Source of the DNA: Coprinellus micaceus
Lineage: Eukaryota > Basidiomycota > Agaricomycetes > Agaricales > Psathyrellaceae
Assembly (NCBI GenBank): GCA_951394405.1
Contig: OX596345.1
Coordinates: 2,294,001 to 2,358,000 of the forward strand
Direction of reading: 5' to 3'
DNA: 64,000 bases
How positions within the stretch are numbered: position 1 is the first letter of the stretch; every line of letters starts with the position of its first letter. The notes under the pieces are model-generated. The model was not told the origin of the DNA. It ran no database searches and saw only the letters and a program-made list of their open reading frames with translations. Positions 9,209 through 21,500 of the stretch are shown piece by piece. Both the position numbers and the translations under genes were made by a program.

Positions 9209-11070
9209 CTCGTATATTTCGGCTCTTTCATCCAGCTGTGTCAAATCAGTATACTATGTGTGCATTGGGCTACGCAACCCCTCTACGGACCACACCTCCC
9301 CTGCCTGCCGTGTAACACGCGGGCGCCTGAGATGGGCGCTTGGCAGCGTGGCGGTGCCAAGTCACATGCCCGTCATCGGCCCTCCCCGGTCCGTTCGGTG
9401 AAATCGTCCTCTTTCTGTTGCGTTCTTCCTTTTCCTTGTCCACCATGTTCGCCGACGCAACACTCAAGTTTCCGCCCCTGACCCTGCCTATTCCCCTAAA
9501 TATTTGTTAACGTTAAGAATTGTCTTGTTGGGCAATGCGATTCGCTGCTGTTGGCGTATGAGGGCTCATAGGACCTCGGTAGGCTGACCTGAGTGGGATG
9601 CCTAGCTGACGAAATTGACAACTATCTTCGGTGTGAACGCGGGTTATTAGTGACAGCCGCCGAGGTGCTCGTGAAACGCCTTGCTCGATGCTCCAGTGCG
9701 ACGAACGGACACCGACGACTACCTTCCTCGATGGCGAGCTTTGGCGATATGTCGGTCGGACGGAGCTCAATAACGGTGAGTAACCCCACCACCACGATGA
9801 TCATAATTCTTCTTTGCTTGGTGCTCATTTCAATCACCATCCCAATCCTTAATCTTACTCCAGAACCATGCTGCCCTCGCCCTATGACACCGCAATGTCC
9901 GTGGCGAAGGATGAACACGCGTGGTCACCCGAGAAGAACTCTCTAGAAATGCAAGGATGCACTGGCTTGCAACGGTTCCAAGACTTGCTTACTACGCTAG
10001 CCGGTGATCGGGAGCTTGGTTTGAGGAAGGTGGGATGAGCGTATTCCAACGTTAGCAATGAACTGACGCTCATGGCAACGAAAATAGATGACTCTTACGG
10101 AGCCTCCTCCCCTCAAGGAAGGCATTCCTTGATGCACGGGTCCGGTCGCGCAGGTACCAAAGGACCCGTTCCAGCGTGCCTCGGTCACTCCCAAAAGGTG
10201 CAAGCAGCATATCGATTTCTCGAAGGTGAGGCCCCAAATACAGCGGGTAGAAGCGGTACCGCCCATGCCTTCATTGCTGAGTTGGGTTAACATTGACACA
10301 TGGAGATTTAGGCTTCGTTACGTTAATTCTGGGGGAAATTCAAAGAAGGCGATGTCAGCCCCGCGTTCGGATACACCCTGGAGCCATCCACTGTCAAGTT
10401 TCCCCATAACCTCGGATAATGAAGAAGGAGCCCCCATTGGGTGGACCGTCTATAGCGGAGGCACTAGTTTATTGCCTCAACGCCGCCGTCTCTCGACTCT
10501 GGGGTGGTGGCAACCTGGACCGTGAACTTCGCATGCAATGCAAAGCGCCTGTTCGAACGTTAATCCATATGTACGCTACTCCGCGATCGAGGCGTTCCGC
10601 TCCCGTGCGTACTCATGGTTTGAAGTCAAAGCGGCACTGTACTAACGATCGACTAGCTCGTCGACATCTCATTATTCCAATTGGCTCCCTGCTGAAGCCA
10701 CCATCTTCTTCAATCCATGATGTCAAAAGTGATTTTACTCTCAGGTGTATTCGTGAAGAAGCCTCTTGTAAACCGTTTTTCCTGAACCTCGGTTCAATGC
10801 AACATCAACAGACCCCGCACAAAACCCAGTTGAATACGGCGGAAGGAAGTGCGGAGCTTACCTGCTTCCCTTCAAGCGTACACATGCTGGAATGTTCATC
10901 GCCTAGAGCTATAGTTGTGTCGTCGGAGAAGGTTCGCGATCATCAAAGCAAGGAAGAATCTGGTTCTTGGCGCAAGGTCACTCATTCCGGCTTCAAACCC
11001 GTTGGACTCCTGTTCGTTCTACCGAATGGCTCTTCGATTTCTTCCCTCTACTTCCGCCGTGGGATGCGCC
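9209..11070. other. Unassigned 1.9 kb with broken coding-like fragments
   Basis: Short protein-like stretches appear in changing plus-strand frames, for example around 9730-9775, 9869-10035 and 10330-10550, separated by stops and splice-like sites. They look like one or two decayed genes, but I cannot name a family or rebuild an exon chain. No intact gene is supported. Confidence 0.4.
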
Positions 11071-11078
11071 TATAAAAA
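11071..11078 (+). promoter_or_regulatory. TATA box of the DUF1996-CBM1 gene
   Basis: TATAAAAA lies 66-73 bp before the ATG at 11144, a normal spacing for a fungal TATA promoter. Confidence 0.6.
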
Positions 11079-11143
11079 CAAGACGGCAGGACCCCCGTCT
11101 GATTCCCTTGCGAAAGGTATCCTCCCGTTTCGACCTACCCGTC

Positions 11144-12729
11144 ATGCATTGGCAATCCTTGGCCGCGTTCGTCGCTTTGGTGCTTCCCAGCGCCAATGCG
11201 CTCATCCGTTTCCCTTGTGCTCAGTTGGTGACGGAGCGCACTGACCCGTACGTCGTTCGTTGTACCTAACGTACCTTTAGATTCTCACTCACACCATCCA
11301 TGCAGCTTGGTCGACCCCGGCCGTGTGTCCGCCCACGTCCATCAGGTCATCGGTGGTAATGGATTCAATATCACCATGGACCCCAACACCGACCTCTCCA
11401 AGGCCGCTACTTGCACGACCTGCAAGTTCAAGGAGAACAAGTCGAACTACTGGACCGCCGTCATGTACTTCAAGCACACCAACGGTTCCTTCACTCGCGT
11501 GAGTGTTGCTGTCTTGTGGCTTTTTCTCTCGTTTGGTCTCACCTGCATCCTCTACAGGTTCCCCAAAAGCCCAACCATCTCACCGGCACTCCTGATGGTG
11601 GTATGACCGTGTACTACATCCAGCCCCCTCGCGGCACCAAGGTCACACAGTTTTCCAAGGTCAGTAGCCTCCCGAATCGCCTCATTCCTCCCTTGTTCAA
11701 TTCTTCTATTCACATAGGGCTTCCGTATGATCACTGGTAACCCTATGATCCGTCAAAGGAAGAACGTCGACACCACCAGCCCCGAGGCCTACTCTCTCTC
11801 CTTCCGTTGCTGGGAGACCTCCGGATTCACCGATGCCTCGAACAGCTCTCCCCCTGGTGCCGGCCGCTACGATACCATCAACCTCCCCAACAAGAAGTGT
11901 AATGCTGGTATTCGTGCCAACATCTTCTTCCCCTCGTGCTGGAACGGCAAGGACCTTGACCCTCCGGATCACGCTGTAAGTCTTACCCTCGTCTCCCGCG
12001 ACTCGAGCCGAGATTGACTGAACTCCTTTTCAGAGCCACATGTCCTTCTTCCAGGGCCGTGTCGACGCCAACGCTGGTATCATCCTCATGAACGGAAACT
12101 GCCCATCGACCCATCCCGTTCGCATGCCCCTGCTCTTCTTCGAGACCGCCTGGGCTACCGAGCAGTTCAACAGCCTGTGGCCCACCGACGGCTCTCAGCC
12201 CTTCGTCCTCTCCATGGGCGACCCCACCGGGTATGGACAACACGGTGACTACGTCTTCGGTTGGGAGGGTAATGCTCTCCAGAACGCCATGGACAACTGC
12301 TTCGACACCCTCGGTCTCCCCGACTCTTGCAGGCAGCTCACTCAGCAGTCCGACGCCGACATGAACGCCTGCAAGGTCAAGACTGTCGTCAACGAGCGCG
12401 TTGAAGGCCAGCCCCTCGCTGCCCTCCCTGGCTGCAACCCTATCCAGAACGGCCCCAGCCCCGCCACCATGATCAACAACTGTGGTGCCGTCTCCACCAC
12501 CGGAACTGGCCCTGCCCCCACCGTCTCCGTCCCGACCGCTACTGTCCCGACCGTCACCGTCCCCACTTCCACCCAGACCACCGTCGTTACCCCCGTCCCC
12601 ACCGCTCCTCAAGGCCCCGCCGTACCCAAATACGGTCAGTGTGGCGGTAACGGCTGGGCGGGCTCCACCGTTTGCGTTGATGGCTCCACCTGCCAGAAGC
12701 TCAACGACTGGTACTCCCAGTGTGTCTAA
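11144..12729 (+). CDS. Secreted DUF1996 protein with C-terminal CBM1 cellulose-binding module
   Basis: Exons 11144-11247, 11306-11498, 11558-11659, 11718-11975 and 12034-12729 give 450 residues; the four introns (58-59 bp) all have GT-AG ends. Residues 1-20 ([19 protein letters not shown]) are a signal peptide. The DUF1996 domain (about 20-330) shows [55 protein letters not shown] and [13 protein letters not shown] Thr/Pro/Val-rich linker, probably O-glycosylated, leads to a CBM1 ([11 protein letters not shown]... ending WYSQCV) with its Cys residues and cellulose-face aromatics. DUF1996 has no established catalytic activity; the CBM1 implies binding to cellulose outside the cell, so a role in plant-wall attack or wall remodelling is inferred. 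It is the intact partner of the pseudogene at 6262, which lacks the CBM1. Confidence 0.92.
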
Positions 12730-13327
12730 TAGGCGTTTTCTTCGTGGTCGGTACTTCGTCGTCCTTGACGGCGTAGGCCGTCGAACGTATTCCTTCATCT
12801 CATCATCCTTCCGCACACTTGTAAACGGTAGAACCGCTGTATTCCAATTTCTATGTAACTTTCTGCTGATTCCCGCGAAATGAAAACCTAATGCAACACA
12901 TGGTGCACGAGAAAGAGACAAACTCAAATCCCTGGGGGATCCAACTCGAGGCAATTCCGAGCCATGATTGGCGCCCAGCTGTCAGAACAGTTGCCTTGCG
13001 ATGATAACACGTGTAAACAGATGGCGTGCTTGTCACCCTCCCTATCCCAGGCATTTCCGCCGCACCTTTTGAATAGGCGCCCATGTGCTCTCCATCTTCG
13101 CCCCTCCTCGCTCCTCTTAGCACCTTATCGTCTCTTTGGGCGCCTTGGGTTCGGGGAAAGCTGTTTCCTGCACACCAGAGCCCCAAAAGAGCGTGCCTGG
13201 GCTTAGGTTCACGTGCCTAGCTGACTGATGTGTCATGGTCTCGCCAGGACTCGGTAAGAACTTGACCCAGCTCTGTCCTTTTAAAGGCCTCCTTGAACGC
13301 TTCCGAGGCCACCCTACGATCCCAGTC
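12730..13327. other. Intergenic: 3' UTR and promoter region
   Basis: No gene seen. It should contain the 3' end of the DUF1996-CBM1 transcript and the promoter of the metallo-beta-lactamase gene. An alternative in-frame ATG for that gene exists at 13235. Confidence 0.5.
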
Positions 13328-14590
13328 ATGCTCTGTCGTGTCACTCAGAGATGCCAGCCTCAGACGATCGCCCGTCGAGGTCTCAGGACCGTTTCAGCCA
13401 CCCCGCCGCGCTCATTCCCTCTGATGGCCTCCGCTGAAACGACGCCTTCCACACTCAGGAGGCCATTGGGCAGAAACACGGAGCAGAGCTCCTACTCCGA
13501 ATCTTCCCGACGCTTTGCATCCACCATCTCATCCGGCTCTCCCCCCACTTCCGCAACCCAGCCAACATGCTCGACATGCCCCAACACCCCCAGCCAACCC
13601 AACGTCTACTCCTTCTTCGAGAGTGCCACCAGCACCTGGCAGTACGTTGTAACAGACCCCACGACGAAGAAGGCCGTCATCGTCGACCCCGTATTGGACT
13701 TCAACGCAGCGTCAGGGGTTATCACCACCAAGACCGCCGACGGGCTCCTCGGGTTCGTCAAGGAGAATGGGTTCGAAGTTATCATGCTCCTCGAGACGCA
13801 CGCGCATGCAGACCACATTACTGCCGCTCAGTATCTCAAGCAGAAGCTCGGAGGTGTTCCTGTGGGGATTGGGAAGAGGATTAGGGGGGTGCAGGAACGG
13901 TTTGGGAAGATCTACGAGGTGCCGAAGGAGTGGTGGGATGGTGCCTTTGACAAGTACTTCGAGGATGACGAGCGCTTCATGATTGGAGATTTGGAGTGCC
14001 AGGTCATGCATCTCCCCGGACACACGCCCGACCACGTTGGATACATGTGCGGCGATGGTCTTTTCGTTGGGGACACGCTTTTCTATGTACGTCTAACATC
14101 CTTACGTTGATCTCACCGAGTCTAACAGTACCTCTCTCTACAGCCTGACGTTGGTTCAGCCCGAGCCGACTTCCCTGGAGGGTCTCCGATGGACCTCTAC
14201 AACTCCATCCAACGTGTCCTCGCCATGTCCCCCAACACCCGCATCTACGCAGGGCACGACTACCCACCCGAAGGCAGCAAGCAAGTCGGCGAGCGCTGCT
14301 GGAGCCTTGTCTCCGAGCAACGCCTGAAGAACGTGCACCTCAAAGCACGGCTCGACGAAATCGCCGCATCCAGTTCGCCTGCGAGCCAGACGGATGGGTC
14401 GGAAGGTCTCGCGGAGAAGCTCATGAATGCGTTCATCGAGTGGAGGGCTAAACGGGATAGTGGGCTCGGGGCACCGAGGTTGATTCACCCGTCCCTGCAG
14501 GTCAATATTTGTGCAGGGAAGCTGCCGGAGCCTGATGCGCAGGGCATGAGGATGCTCAAGATTCCCCTTCAGATTCCGGAAGGACTGTAA
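13328..14590 (+). CDS. Persulfide-dioxygenase-like metallo-beta-lactamase fold protein, probably mitochondrial
   Basis: Exons 13328-14086 and 14144-14590 (57-bp intron) give 401 residues. The metal-site signature HAHADH is present, followed by GHTPDHVGY, GDTLFYPDVGSARADFPGG and AGHDYP, the pattern of the POD-like branch of this fold (ETHE1 and bacterial persulfide dioxygenases). These enzymes use one iron and O2 to oxidise glutathione persulfide to sulfite in sulfide detoxification. The first 35 residues contain many Arg and no acids, which suggests a mitochondrial presequence, so I prefer the ATG at 13328 to the upstream one at 13235. A C-terminal extension after the fold is longer than in ETHE1. 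A glyoxalase II-like hydrolase role is the main alternative. No lesion seen. Confidence 0.85.
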
Positions 14591-14803
14591 CCCGAAACTG
14601 CTCCCGTTATATCTGACGTCCCTCACTCTCCTATTCGTGCTTCGTCAAGGCAATGTACAACTCAAGTTATGCGTGTGGAATTCCCCATCGACTACTTTTC
14701 ATAGCGATATCCGAGCTGCCCGACACTTTTCTGTTGAGTGGACACACAAGGGGCTGACATCCTCCGTCACACGTCGCGCACCTCGGCATCCATTTCTGTG
14801 GCC

Positions 14804-14811
14804 ATATAAAT
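14804..14811 (+). promoter_or_regulatory. TATA box of the GNAT gene
   Basis: ATATAAAT lies about 75 bp before the ATG at 14882. Confidence 0.55.
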
Positions 14812-14881
14812 GAGATGCTTTTGAACGAGGCTCAGAAGTCCAACCAACTTAACGTGATAGCCCACTCCCCACCGGTCATCC

Positions 14882-15910
14882 ATGGCTGAACCATTCTCCT
14901 TCACGATTCGGCGCGTCCACCAAGCCTCCGAAGCGGAGCTCGAGCAGGCAGAAGATCTCTTAGGGGGAGCGTTCAAGAACAGTACGTGCAGTGTACATAC
15001 CCAACCTCTACGACTTCCTCGCCGACTACCCACACCCGATACAGGCCCTTTCACGCGAGTAGTCACTGCAAACGACGTTGACTTCTATGGGATGTTCTAC
15101 GTCTCGACTATTATCGCCACCCAGCTTGCTGGGGAGGTTTACTTCGCCGAGAAAGCTAGGGATGATGATGAAGGGAAGGAAATCGTTGGACTTGCAGTTT
15201 GGTTTCCCCCAGGGAGGGTCATGTACGACAGGTACGTTTCATTTAAATTGAAGTGGCTCGGTATGCCGTGCTTCAGTGTTGATCTTGGAGCAGCCAGGAG
15301 CAGCGGGAAAAGGCACTGGGAATCTTGATGGGGAGATTCAAGCCTGACCTGCAGCAGTGGTGGGCTACGGTGGTACGTTTTACGTGTTCCTCGCCTTAGT
15401 GCTCCAGCCTGTAAACACCGATGCCGCTAACCGCTACCCTATCTTTCACACAGTTCTTGCCTGAATACGAGAAACTTACTGCATACCAACTCGGAGAAGG
15501 AACGAAACTTCACGCGTGGCATCTCCAGTGTTTCGCGACGATTCCTAGGTATCAGAGGAAGGGAGTCGGGCGGGCACTCATCGAGGTCATCAAGCAGAGG
15601 GTGAGTAATCTACCCCGTCGCTGGAAACGAGCTCGCGGTCGTGACTAATCGACGGACGAAATTGTTAGGCTTACAAGGAAGGCAAAGCTCTCTGTGTAGA
15701 GACGGACTCTACCCTCAATGTAAGACAGACCACTCGACACCCCAGAGGGTAGGTTCACAGGCTAACCCGGCGGCACAGGTCGAGATTTACGAGAAATTGG
15801 GATTTAGCCCTCAGAAGGAACCGGTTACGATTGATGGGTTGACGGGCTCGTTCCAGATGTGGTCGCTTCTCTCAGAGCCGGAAGCAGCGGTAGGGGATAA
15901 TGCGACGTAG
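14882..15910 (+). CDS. GNAT-family N-acetyltransferase
   Basis: Six exons (14882-14981, 15045-15231, 15294-15372, 15454-15600, 15669-15719, 15779-15910) join in frame to 231 residues; all five introns are GT-AG, 59-81 bp. The C-terminal half has the GNAT fold signature: the acetyl-CoA loop YQRKGVGRALIEV (Q/R-x-x-G-x-G), then a helix and strand leading to VEIYEKLGF, the usual last strand with Tyr. The N-terminal half varies as expected for the substrate-binding side. It transfers acetyl from acetyl-CoA to an amine; the substrate cannot be told. No targeting signal, so cytosolic or nuclear. It follows the metallo-beta-lactamase gene at 290 bp with its own promoter. Confidence 0.88.
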
Positions 15911-16801
15911 CGCCAGAGTAGTATGAAACAGCATTGCGAGAAATGTAATGGCCGGATTAAGCGCCCATACCCAAAAGTGTCCACATCTTTGAATTTCGTT
16001 TATTCAGCACCCTGGTGGTGAAATACAGGGACGTTGAGGGTTAAGCGTTGAGCACCCTCAGCGACTTGGCGTGGGCCGACTTGGGACGGGAAAGGCTGGG
16101 GAGTGACAGGCCCTCATCAAGATGAAAGCACGGCACAAATTTGAATCCATCCTCACCCTAAAACCCTAGATTGAAAGCCCCCATTATTGTGAGGAACTCT
16201 CACCTGTGCCTGGATGTATTGAATCGACGCTCAATTATCTTGCGCACCCGATCCGGAATAATTTCGCCCTTATTGTAGATAAACAATGTGCTAGTCGTAA
16301 CCGGAGAAGGCGGGAGAAGCGCATTAGCTTGGAATGTTCAGATCCTGACTTGACTTTTAGTCGCCTATACAATCTAATCGCTGGAATAAGCGCCCGCGTA
16401 GCGAACAATAACGGCAATTTGATCCATGCGTCATGGGGTCCCGAAGGCCGATCACCTTTGCCAAGTTCCTCCGGCTGGTCCATGACCCCGAACTCAACAC
16501 AATACCATGGGTACCCCTCAATCTCCCCGCTTGGGTCTCGAATGCCAGTTCCGAAACAGGGCCAAAGCAATCTCAATGCCCGTCAGATATTCAACTCAAG
16601 TCTAGGAGATCCCAAGATAAAGTTGGTTTTGTAGGTTTGGACGGACATACCCCTGATCCTTTTGTACTTCGCCCCGCAGTGCGGACACGAGGATTGTGCA
16701 GACCCAGTTCGGCCAATGGCCTACCCTCACACAATTATCTGCCGAACATCGAGTCGGTCGGATCCGCCCAAACCCTCTGCATGGGCCCTCCGCCCTTCAG
16801 G
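15911..16801. other. Upstream region of the pheromone-like gene
   Basis: No gene seen. From about 16383 on, this sequence aligns with 55443 onward, in front of the headless second pheromone copy, so it is part of the duplicated block. Confidence 0.6.
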
Positions 16802-16809
16802 TATAAAAG
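16802..16809 (+). promoter_or_regulatory. TATA box of the pheromone-like gene
   Basis: TATAAAAG lies 70 bp before the ATG at 16872. It is absent from the second copy near 55830. Confidence 0.7.
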
Positions 16810-16871
16810 CCCACCTCGACCCCCTGCAATCCCCAGCACTCAGCTCTACACCAAGCCACACTCACATCGAC

Positions 16872-17051
16872 ATGGACTCCTTCACCACCCTCTCTCTCTC
16901 CGCCTCCGCCCCCGTCAAGGTCCCCAAGGACGCTGAGGGCAGCAACGGCCAGGGCGGCGGAACCTACTGTGTCGTCTTCGCCAAGGACATCCCCACCGAC
17001 GCGGAGGGGAGCAACGGCCAGGGCGGTGGAACGTACTGCACCATTGCTTGA
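16872..17051 (+). CDS. CaaX-box lipopeptide pheromone precursor-like protein
   Basis: A single exon of 59 codons starts MDSFTTLSLSASAPV and ends GGGTYCTIA-stop. C-T-I-A at the C-terminus is a CaaX prenylation box, and a short precursor starting near MDSFTT with a Gly-rich tail before the Cys is the usual design of Agaricomycete mating pheromones, which are farnesylated, cut and exported as ligands of STE3-type receptors. The precursor has two tandem pheromone-like segments (DAEGSNGQGGGTYC at residues 20-33 and 43-56) offset by 69 bp; only the second Cys is in a CaaX box. No STE3 receptor lies in this window, so a role in mating rather than as a non-mating pheromone-like gene is unproven. A TATA box and clean start support expression. 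Confidence 0.8.
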   Translation: MDSFTTLSLSASAPVKVPKDAEGSNGQGGGTYCVVFAKDIPTDAEGSNGQGGGTYCTIA

Positions 17052-17657
17052 ATGGATCCCATCCCTCTTTGGACTCGAGCTGAACGGCGTCGGTCATTGG
17101 TGAGTGGGTACGTCGAGCGCGAGGTTTGCGGCGGTGATGCTGACTGGAGCCTGTCGCGTAGATGTCTCATACGGTTGATCGTCTGCACTACGATCCTCGT
17201 CATCGGAAACAAATATCGGACACCACCTCATCCGTCCCTCGACGGTCGCTGCCACGGCCCCAAACCCCATATCGCCAACTCTATCCCAATGCTCAGCGGC
17301 TTCCACCGAACGGACACCACCCCTTCGCCCCCTTCTACCGCCTATCCATCGGCCCCTTATACTCACCTCCAACATCCTTTTATCGTTATTACGGTTACCG
17401 AAATTGTATTTTTAGCGTAGAGTTACCCGTACGCTTGTCTCTAATAATAAGGGCGTTACTTGCTGCCGAATGTGTGGTGTCTTGATCGTTCATGAGCCAG
17501 TATTGCAATAGATGAGACGAAGGGGTGTGGTATTCAGAAGACTGTTGAACCCACGAGATACAAAGGAAGAAACCTCGAGGTATACAATAGTTCTGAAGCC
17601 GTGTCCATACGTGAGTATCCGAAAAGCTACCTAACCCCCACTTGACGTGTACGTCCT

Positions 17658-18300
17658 TCAGGCCAAAACCCGTACCCCGACAATCGCAGCAAACACAACG
17701 AAGAGAGATTGAGTGCCCGGGCTCGACAGTCTAAATGCCGCTTTGCCGGCGGTCTCTTGGGGGCACCGGTTCCGCTGTTGGACGTGGTAGCCCATGACGA
17801 AGTAGAGGGTGTTGTAGGCGTTGGGTAAGGGGTTAGGCTGAGCGACATCGTCGAGGCCCACGGAATAGGAACCCAAATAGTCCCGCTGGGGCCATAGATA
17901 TCTGGACCGGCATATGCAGAGCACTGAGAGCTCTACGGAGCGATAGGAACCCCTTGCCTTGGCATGGGCTGGTTGTCGCTGGCGCAGGACTCGAATACAC
18001 CGTCTCTGGAATCCGACAGTGCGTTGAACGCGTAAACTTGGGCCTCGAGGACGTGATCGCAGTACATACTTGTCGTTGCAACATCGAGGGGTCGAAGGGC
18101 GAGGCAGAAGTGGTCGAGATAGCCCATGAAGCTGGAAACCGGAACAGGAAACGGGAATCGTGATCAGAGCTATCAATGGTGCCTAGAACGTCTCGCGTGC
18201 TTGTGCCAATCAACAGCATGGATGTACCTTCCAGTCCAGGCATTGGTGAGCAGAATGCTGGAGGGAACATTGAGCGGTGTGCTTGAAGACGAGAGGCAAC
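17658..18300 (-). pseudogene. MAGP-family gene remnant (exons 4-5 only)
   Basis: The minus strand matches the last two exons of the genes at 56594 and 58671: exon 4 (ILLTNAWTGRYI) and exon 5 (RDGVFESCASDNQP, SSQCSAYAG, IYGPSGT, TSNSGTGAP, then the hydrophobic tail ending VRVLA). It is broken by an in-frame TAG at 17933-17935 and by loss of one G in the G run at 17759-17763 (C on the coding strand). Exons 1-3 and the signal peptide are absent; similarity ends near 18300. It lies tail to tail with the pheromone-like gene, as its intact relative does on the right. Confidence 0.88.
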
Positions 18301-18539
18301 ATACCTGTGCCCATTCAACAGCTATACCCAGACCGTCCGTTGGATGGCATTACGAGACTCCAGATTTCCAGGTCCACGGGGGAAGGTGATAGAGGTGGGC
18401 GCGGGCCCCAGTGTCGATAATCACCGAAACGTAGAAGAGACAAGGTGCGGAAAGTTCGAGTTTAAATCCTTGGGCAGTTCAGACTCCGATTGGCTCTGAT
18501 TCCCCGTAATCTTATCTTATCGTATGGGCGCTTATTCGC

Positions 18540-21500
18540 AGGGCTTCAAGTTTTCGCATTGCTTGGGTGGGGAAGGTCTTGATGCATCGTATATGTTTTC
18601 CTATAAAGCTTCATGGCCGATTGGGATGATAACGTGTCCTGAGTGTTCAACGAGACCCAGGTGGTCGCTCAACGACGAGTGAGGACCCTAGGGTTAGGGT
18701 CACACAGCCCCTTGGTCTCCCTCGCGTCTCGAAACTGCCTTGAACGCCCTTTCTCAATTATGCGGCATCTCGACAGACGGCCTACCGCTGAAGACAGTCC
18801 AGTTCTTCGTCCCCTCATCGCCATCGTCTAAGGGCCTCGCACAGAAGCAACTCCGCATGACGACTCTCGACCGTCTCTCGCCCCTGTCGTTCGCAATGCA
18901 TGGCGAATGAACGATAGCTGGGCCACCTCGGAAAGGGAAAGACAAAGCCCTCCTTCAAGAACAACGGCTACCGCTGGCTGTGGAGGAAGAAGGCAGGCAC
19001 CTCAAGGGCAAGGCTTGAGCATGGATGAAGCCCGCACCATCGAGCAGAGAGTGGTGGAGGAATAAGCTTGGTCTCCCGATTCAATCCCAGGTATGTTCGT
19101 GACGACGACTGCCCAGTTCCTGAGGCATGGCTGATGATACCTCGCTCCTCCAGCATTGCGCACCCTACTACCGACGCGACCGTCTGAATAGCTTGGATCC
19201 GTGTCGCCTTCTACGGCCCCTCCAACCCTTCAACCTTTCATCTCGCACTCAATCTGAGTAAGAGGACTCTCGCACCGAACCGGCCTTTGGAGCCGCCAAA
19301 GGGTCTACTCAACCCCTCCCCTCCGATTCCGCGGACAACAAGCATTCCATTTGCCGCTGCCAAGGGACCACCGCGCTCGCGCGACGCCAACGACTTCAGG
19401 AACCTTCGGCACAGGGGATCCCCCCACCCCTGGGCGAAGCTCAGAATCGGCGCCTTCATCCTAACGACATTCCCGCTCGGTACGGCTGAGGAGGGAACGA
19501 CGATGGCCGACTCAACTATATCCATCCTTATCCTACACCACGCGGACGTCCTACCTCGCGTCCAGTTCGCGTACACCTCCTCATTCCTCTTCCCGCTCGA
19601 CTTGGCCCCAATTCAGCTCCACACACTTATACAACCCTGGCCATCCGTCCCCGCCTCACCAGCGTCGCCCTACCTCCCAGCCCCAACTTGCATAAGCCAA
19701 CGAACCCAGCACTTCATCTCTGCACCTCTCCTCCCACTCGGAGCCTGAACCTCACCAGGAACACGGCGTACGCGTCCCCCTCGCTATTTCCCTACAGCGC
19801 ATTTCCGGGCACAACATTACCTCGACCGCTTCTTCATCCCTTTATCGATTCGACGACCTGCCTTGCGTATAAAGAGCTGAAGCTAATGCGGCTCTCCGAA
19901 GGGGTTATGAAGGGTTGGCAGGATGAAGGGCGACGTCGGGTGGGGATGGACCAAACCGACCGCGCTGGGGTCGAAATCCGCCAACCGTATGCAAGGCGTG
20001 CTCTCTGCGACCTGCTTCGAACCCCCGTAAAGTTGTAGTCTCGACTTGACAGCGTCGGCGACTGCATCGCCGCCAAACAGGTCAATTGCGTGGGCTCTCC
20101 GCAACACCTCGAAGCACCGAGCGCGCGGCGGTACGCCTCCACCGCCCTCTATACTCGACCGCCAGATACTGACATTTACCTGCTGTCTAAGGCCCCCACG
20201 TCTCCGAACGGCGTGGGTCAACGCGTCGAAAAAGACGAAGAGGAAGTCGCGTATATCAAGGATTACGACGTGAGGGAGAAGCTCCTGCCAGATGCTTGAG
20301 GGATGCTCGGAAGAGGACGTTGGCTTGCCCCGCTTGTTCTGAGGAGTATTAGAGGTAAGAGTACCTTCTTCCACGACTTTCTCCCAGCCTTCCTCCGCAT
20401 TCCCCGCTCTCCATATCCTTCCTCAAACTCGATTCCACTTCCTCGTCCCCCTCTAAACACCATGCTTACTTGACCTGCGTTGACAGCTACCCCAAAGGCC
20501 ACTGCCGCTGCTGTCTTTAAGCCTCAGCAGCTTCCATAACGTCTCCTGCCCTGCACCACACTCTCCAAGCTGTCCACGGACCACTCAACCGACACATAGT
20601 ACGACCACGCGTGAGGAGCCAGAAGCTGCGAAGGCTCCGCCACACACCTTTGTACCTTTCGGTCAGCGCTCTCCCTTCCCTCTCGATTCCGGCCTCCTCG
20701 TCATTCCTCTCCTCTTTGGACAACAGGAGACCGCCTTCATTCACCTGCAAACCCAGCTAAGCCCAGCTTCAAGAGGTTGGGTGGATCTTACGCAATCGAC
20801 TTGCCGGCGACGCCGCATTTGCGCAGTGGAGGAGGACCCAAGACTGCGGGTTGACGCTTCGATGGGTACAGGCCTGGGGTGAGCGGTACTTTGACGGTGG
20901 GGACGACCTGGGGGGTGCCTCCCTCCTGAACATTTTGTCGGGCAGAATGGGGTCGACCGAGTGCAACGGCCCTGAGGACATGTGGGCGTTGACTCGGGAG
21001 CTTGGTACCGTTAGGGAGAGCGGCGCGGAAGCTCGCTGGGCGGATAGGTGTTGTAAGGTTCGGGATGCGGGTCGAAGGGCGGTGCTCGACTTAAGTGTTA
21101 GCCCTGGGCGTGGTTGGGTGGTGCAGGCTTCGACGCCAGAACCTTTGAATCGTGGATAGTCATGTCCAGCCTGGAGCAACTGTATCGCTCCTCATGATTC
21201 CCCATGTCCGTCCAAAGTTGCTTGTGTGGCACGTAGTGTATGTGGTATACTAGATGTATGCCCATGATGTAAATGCAATTGTCGCGAAACAATCCAGCCA
21301 GAGTCTGAGAAGCGTCGTAGAGCCAAAGGTATGATAGTAGTTTGAGTTGGGTCCACCATAGGTATAAGCTTCATATGCAGAGGACCAATGGGAGATCCAG
21401 CACGGCGGAGGCATGGGGAAGTACAAGGAAGGATGGGAGCAGCCGTCGATTCAATCGGAATCGCTCTGCTTTCACGGCGGCGCTGTTGAATCACGGGCGT

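Larger units (their letters stand above)
16383..18300. repeat. Left copy of the pheromone-MAGP duplicated block
   Basis: Sequence here can be followed almost continuously in 55443-57220: shared upstream region, pheromone coding region, pheromone 3' region (for example the TCTTTGGACTCGAGCTGAA word near 17070 and 55975) and the MAGP 3' exons on the opposite strand. Similarity stops near 18300, close to the first tandem unit. Identity looks moderate to high with small indels; no percentage was computed. Confidence 0.8.

Noticed and set aside
11144..12729. A GH7 cellobiohydrolase, suggested by the CBM1
   Set aside because: The catalytic part carries DUF1996 motifs ([14 protein letters not shown]) and none of the GH7 motifs.
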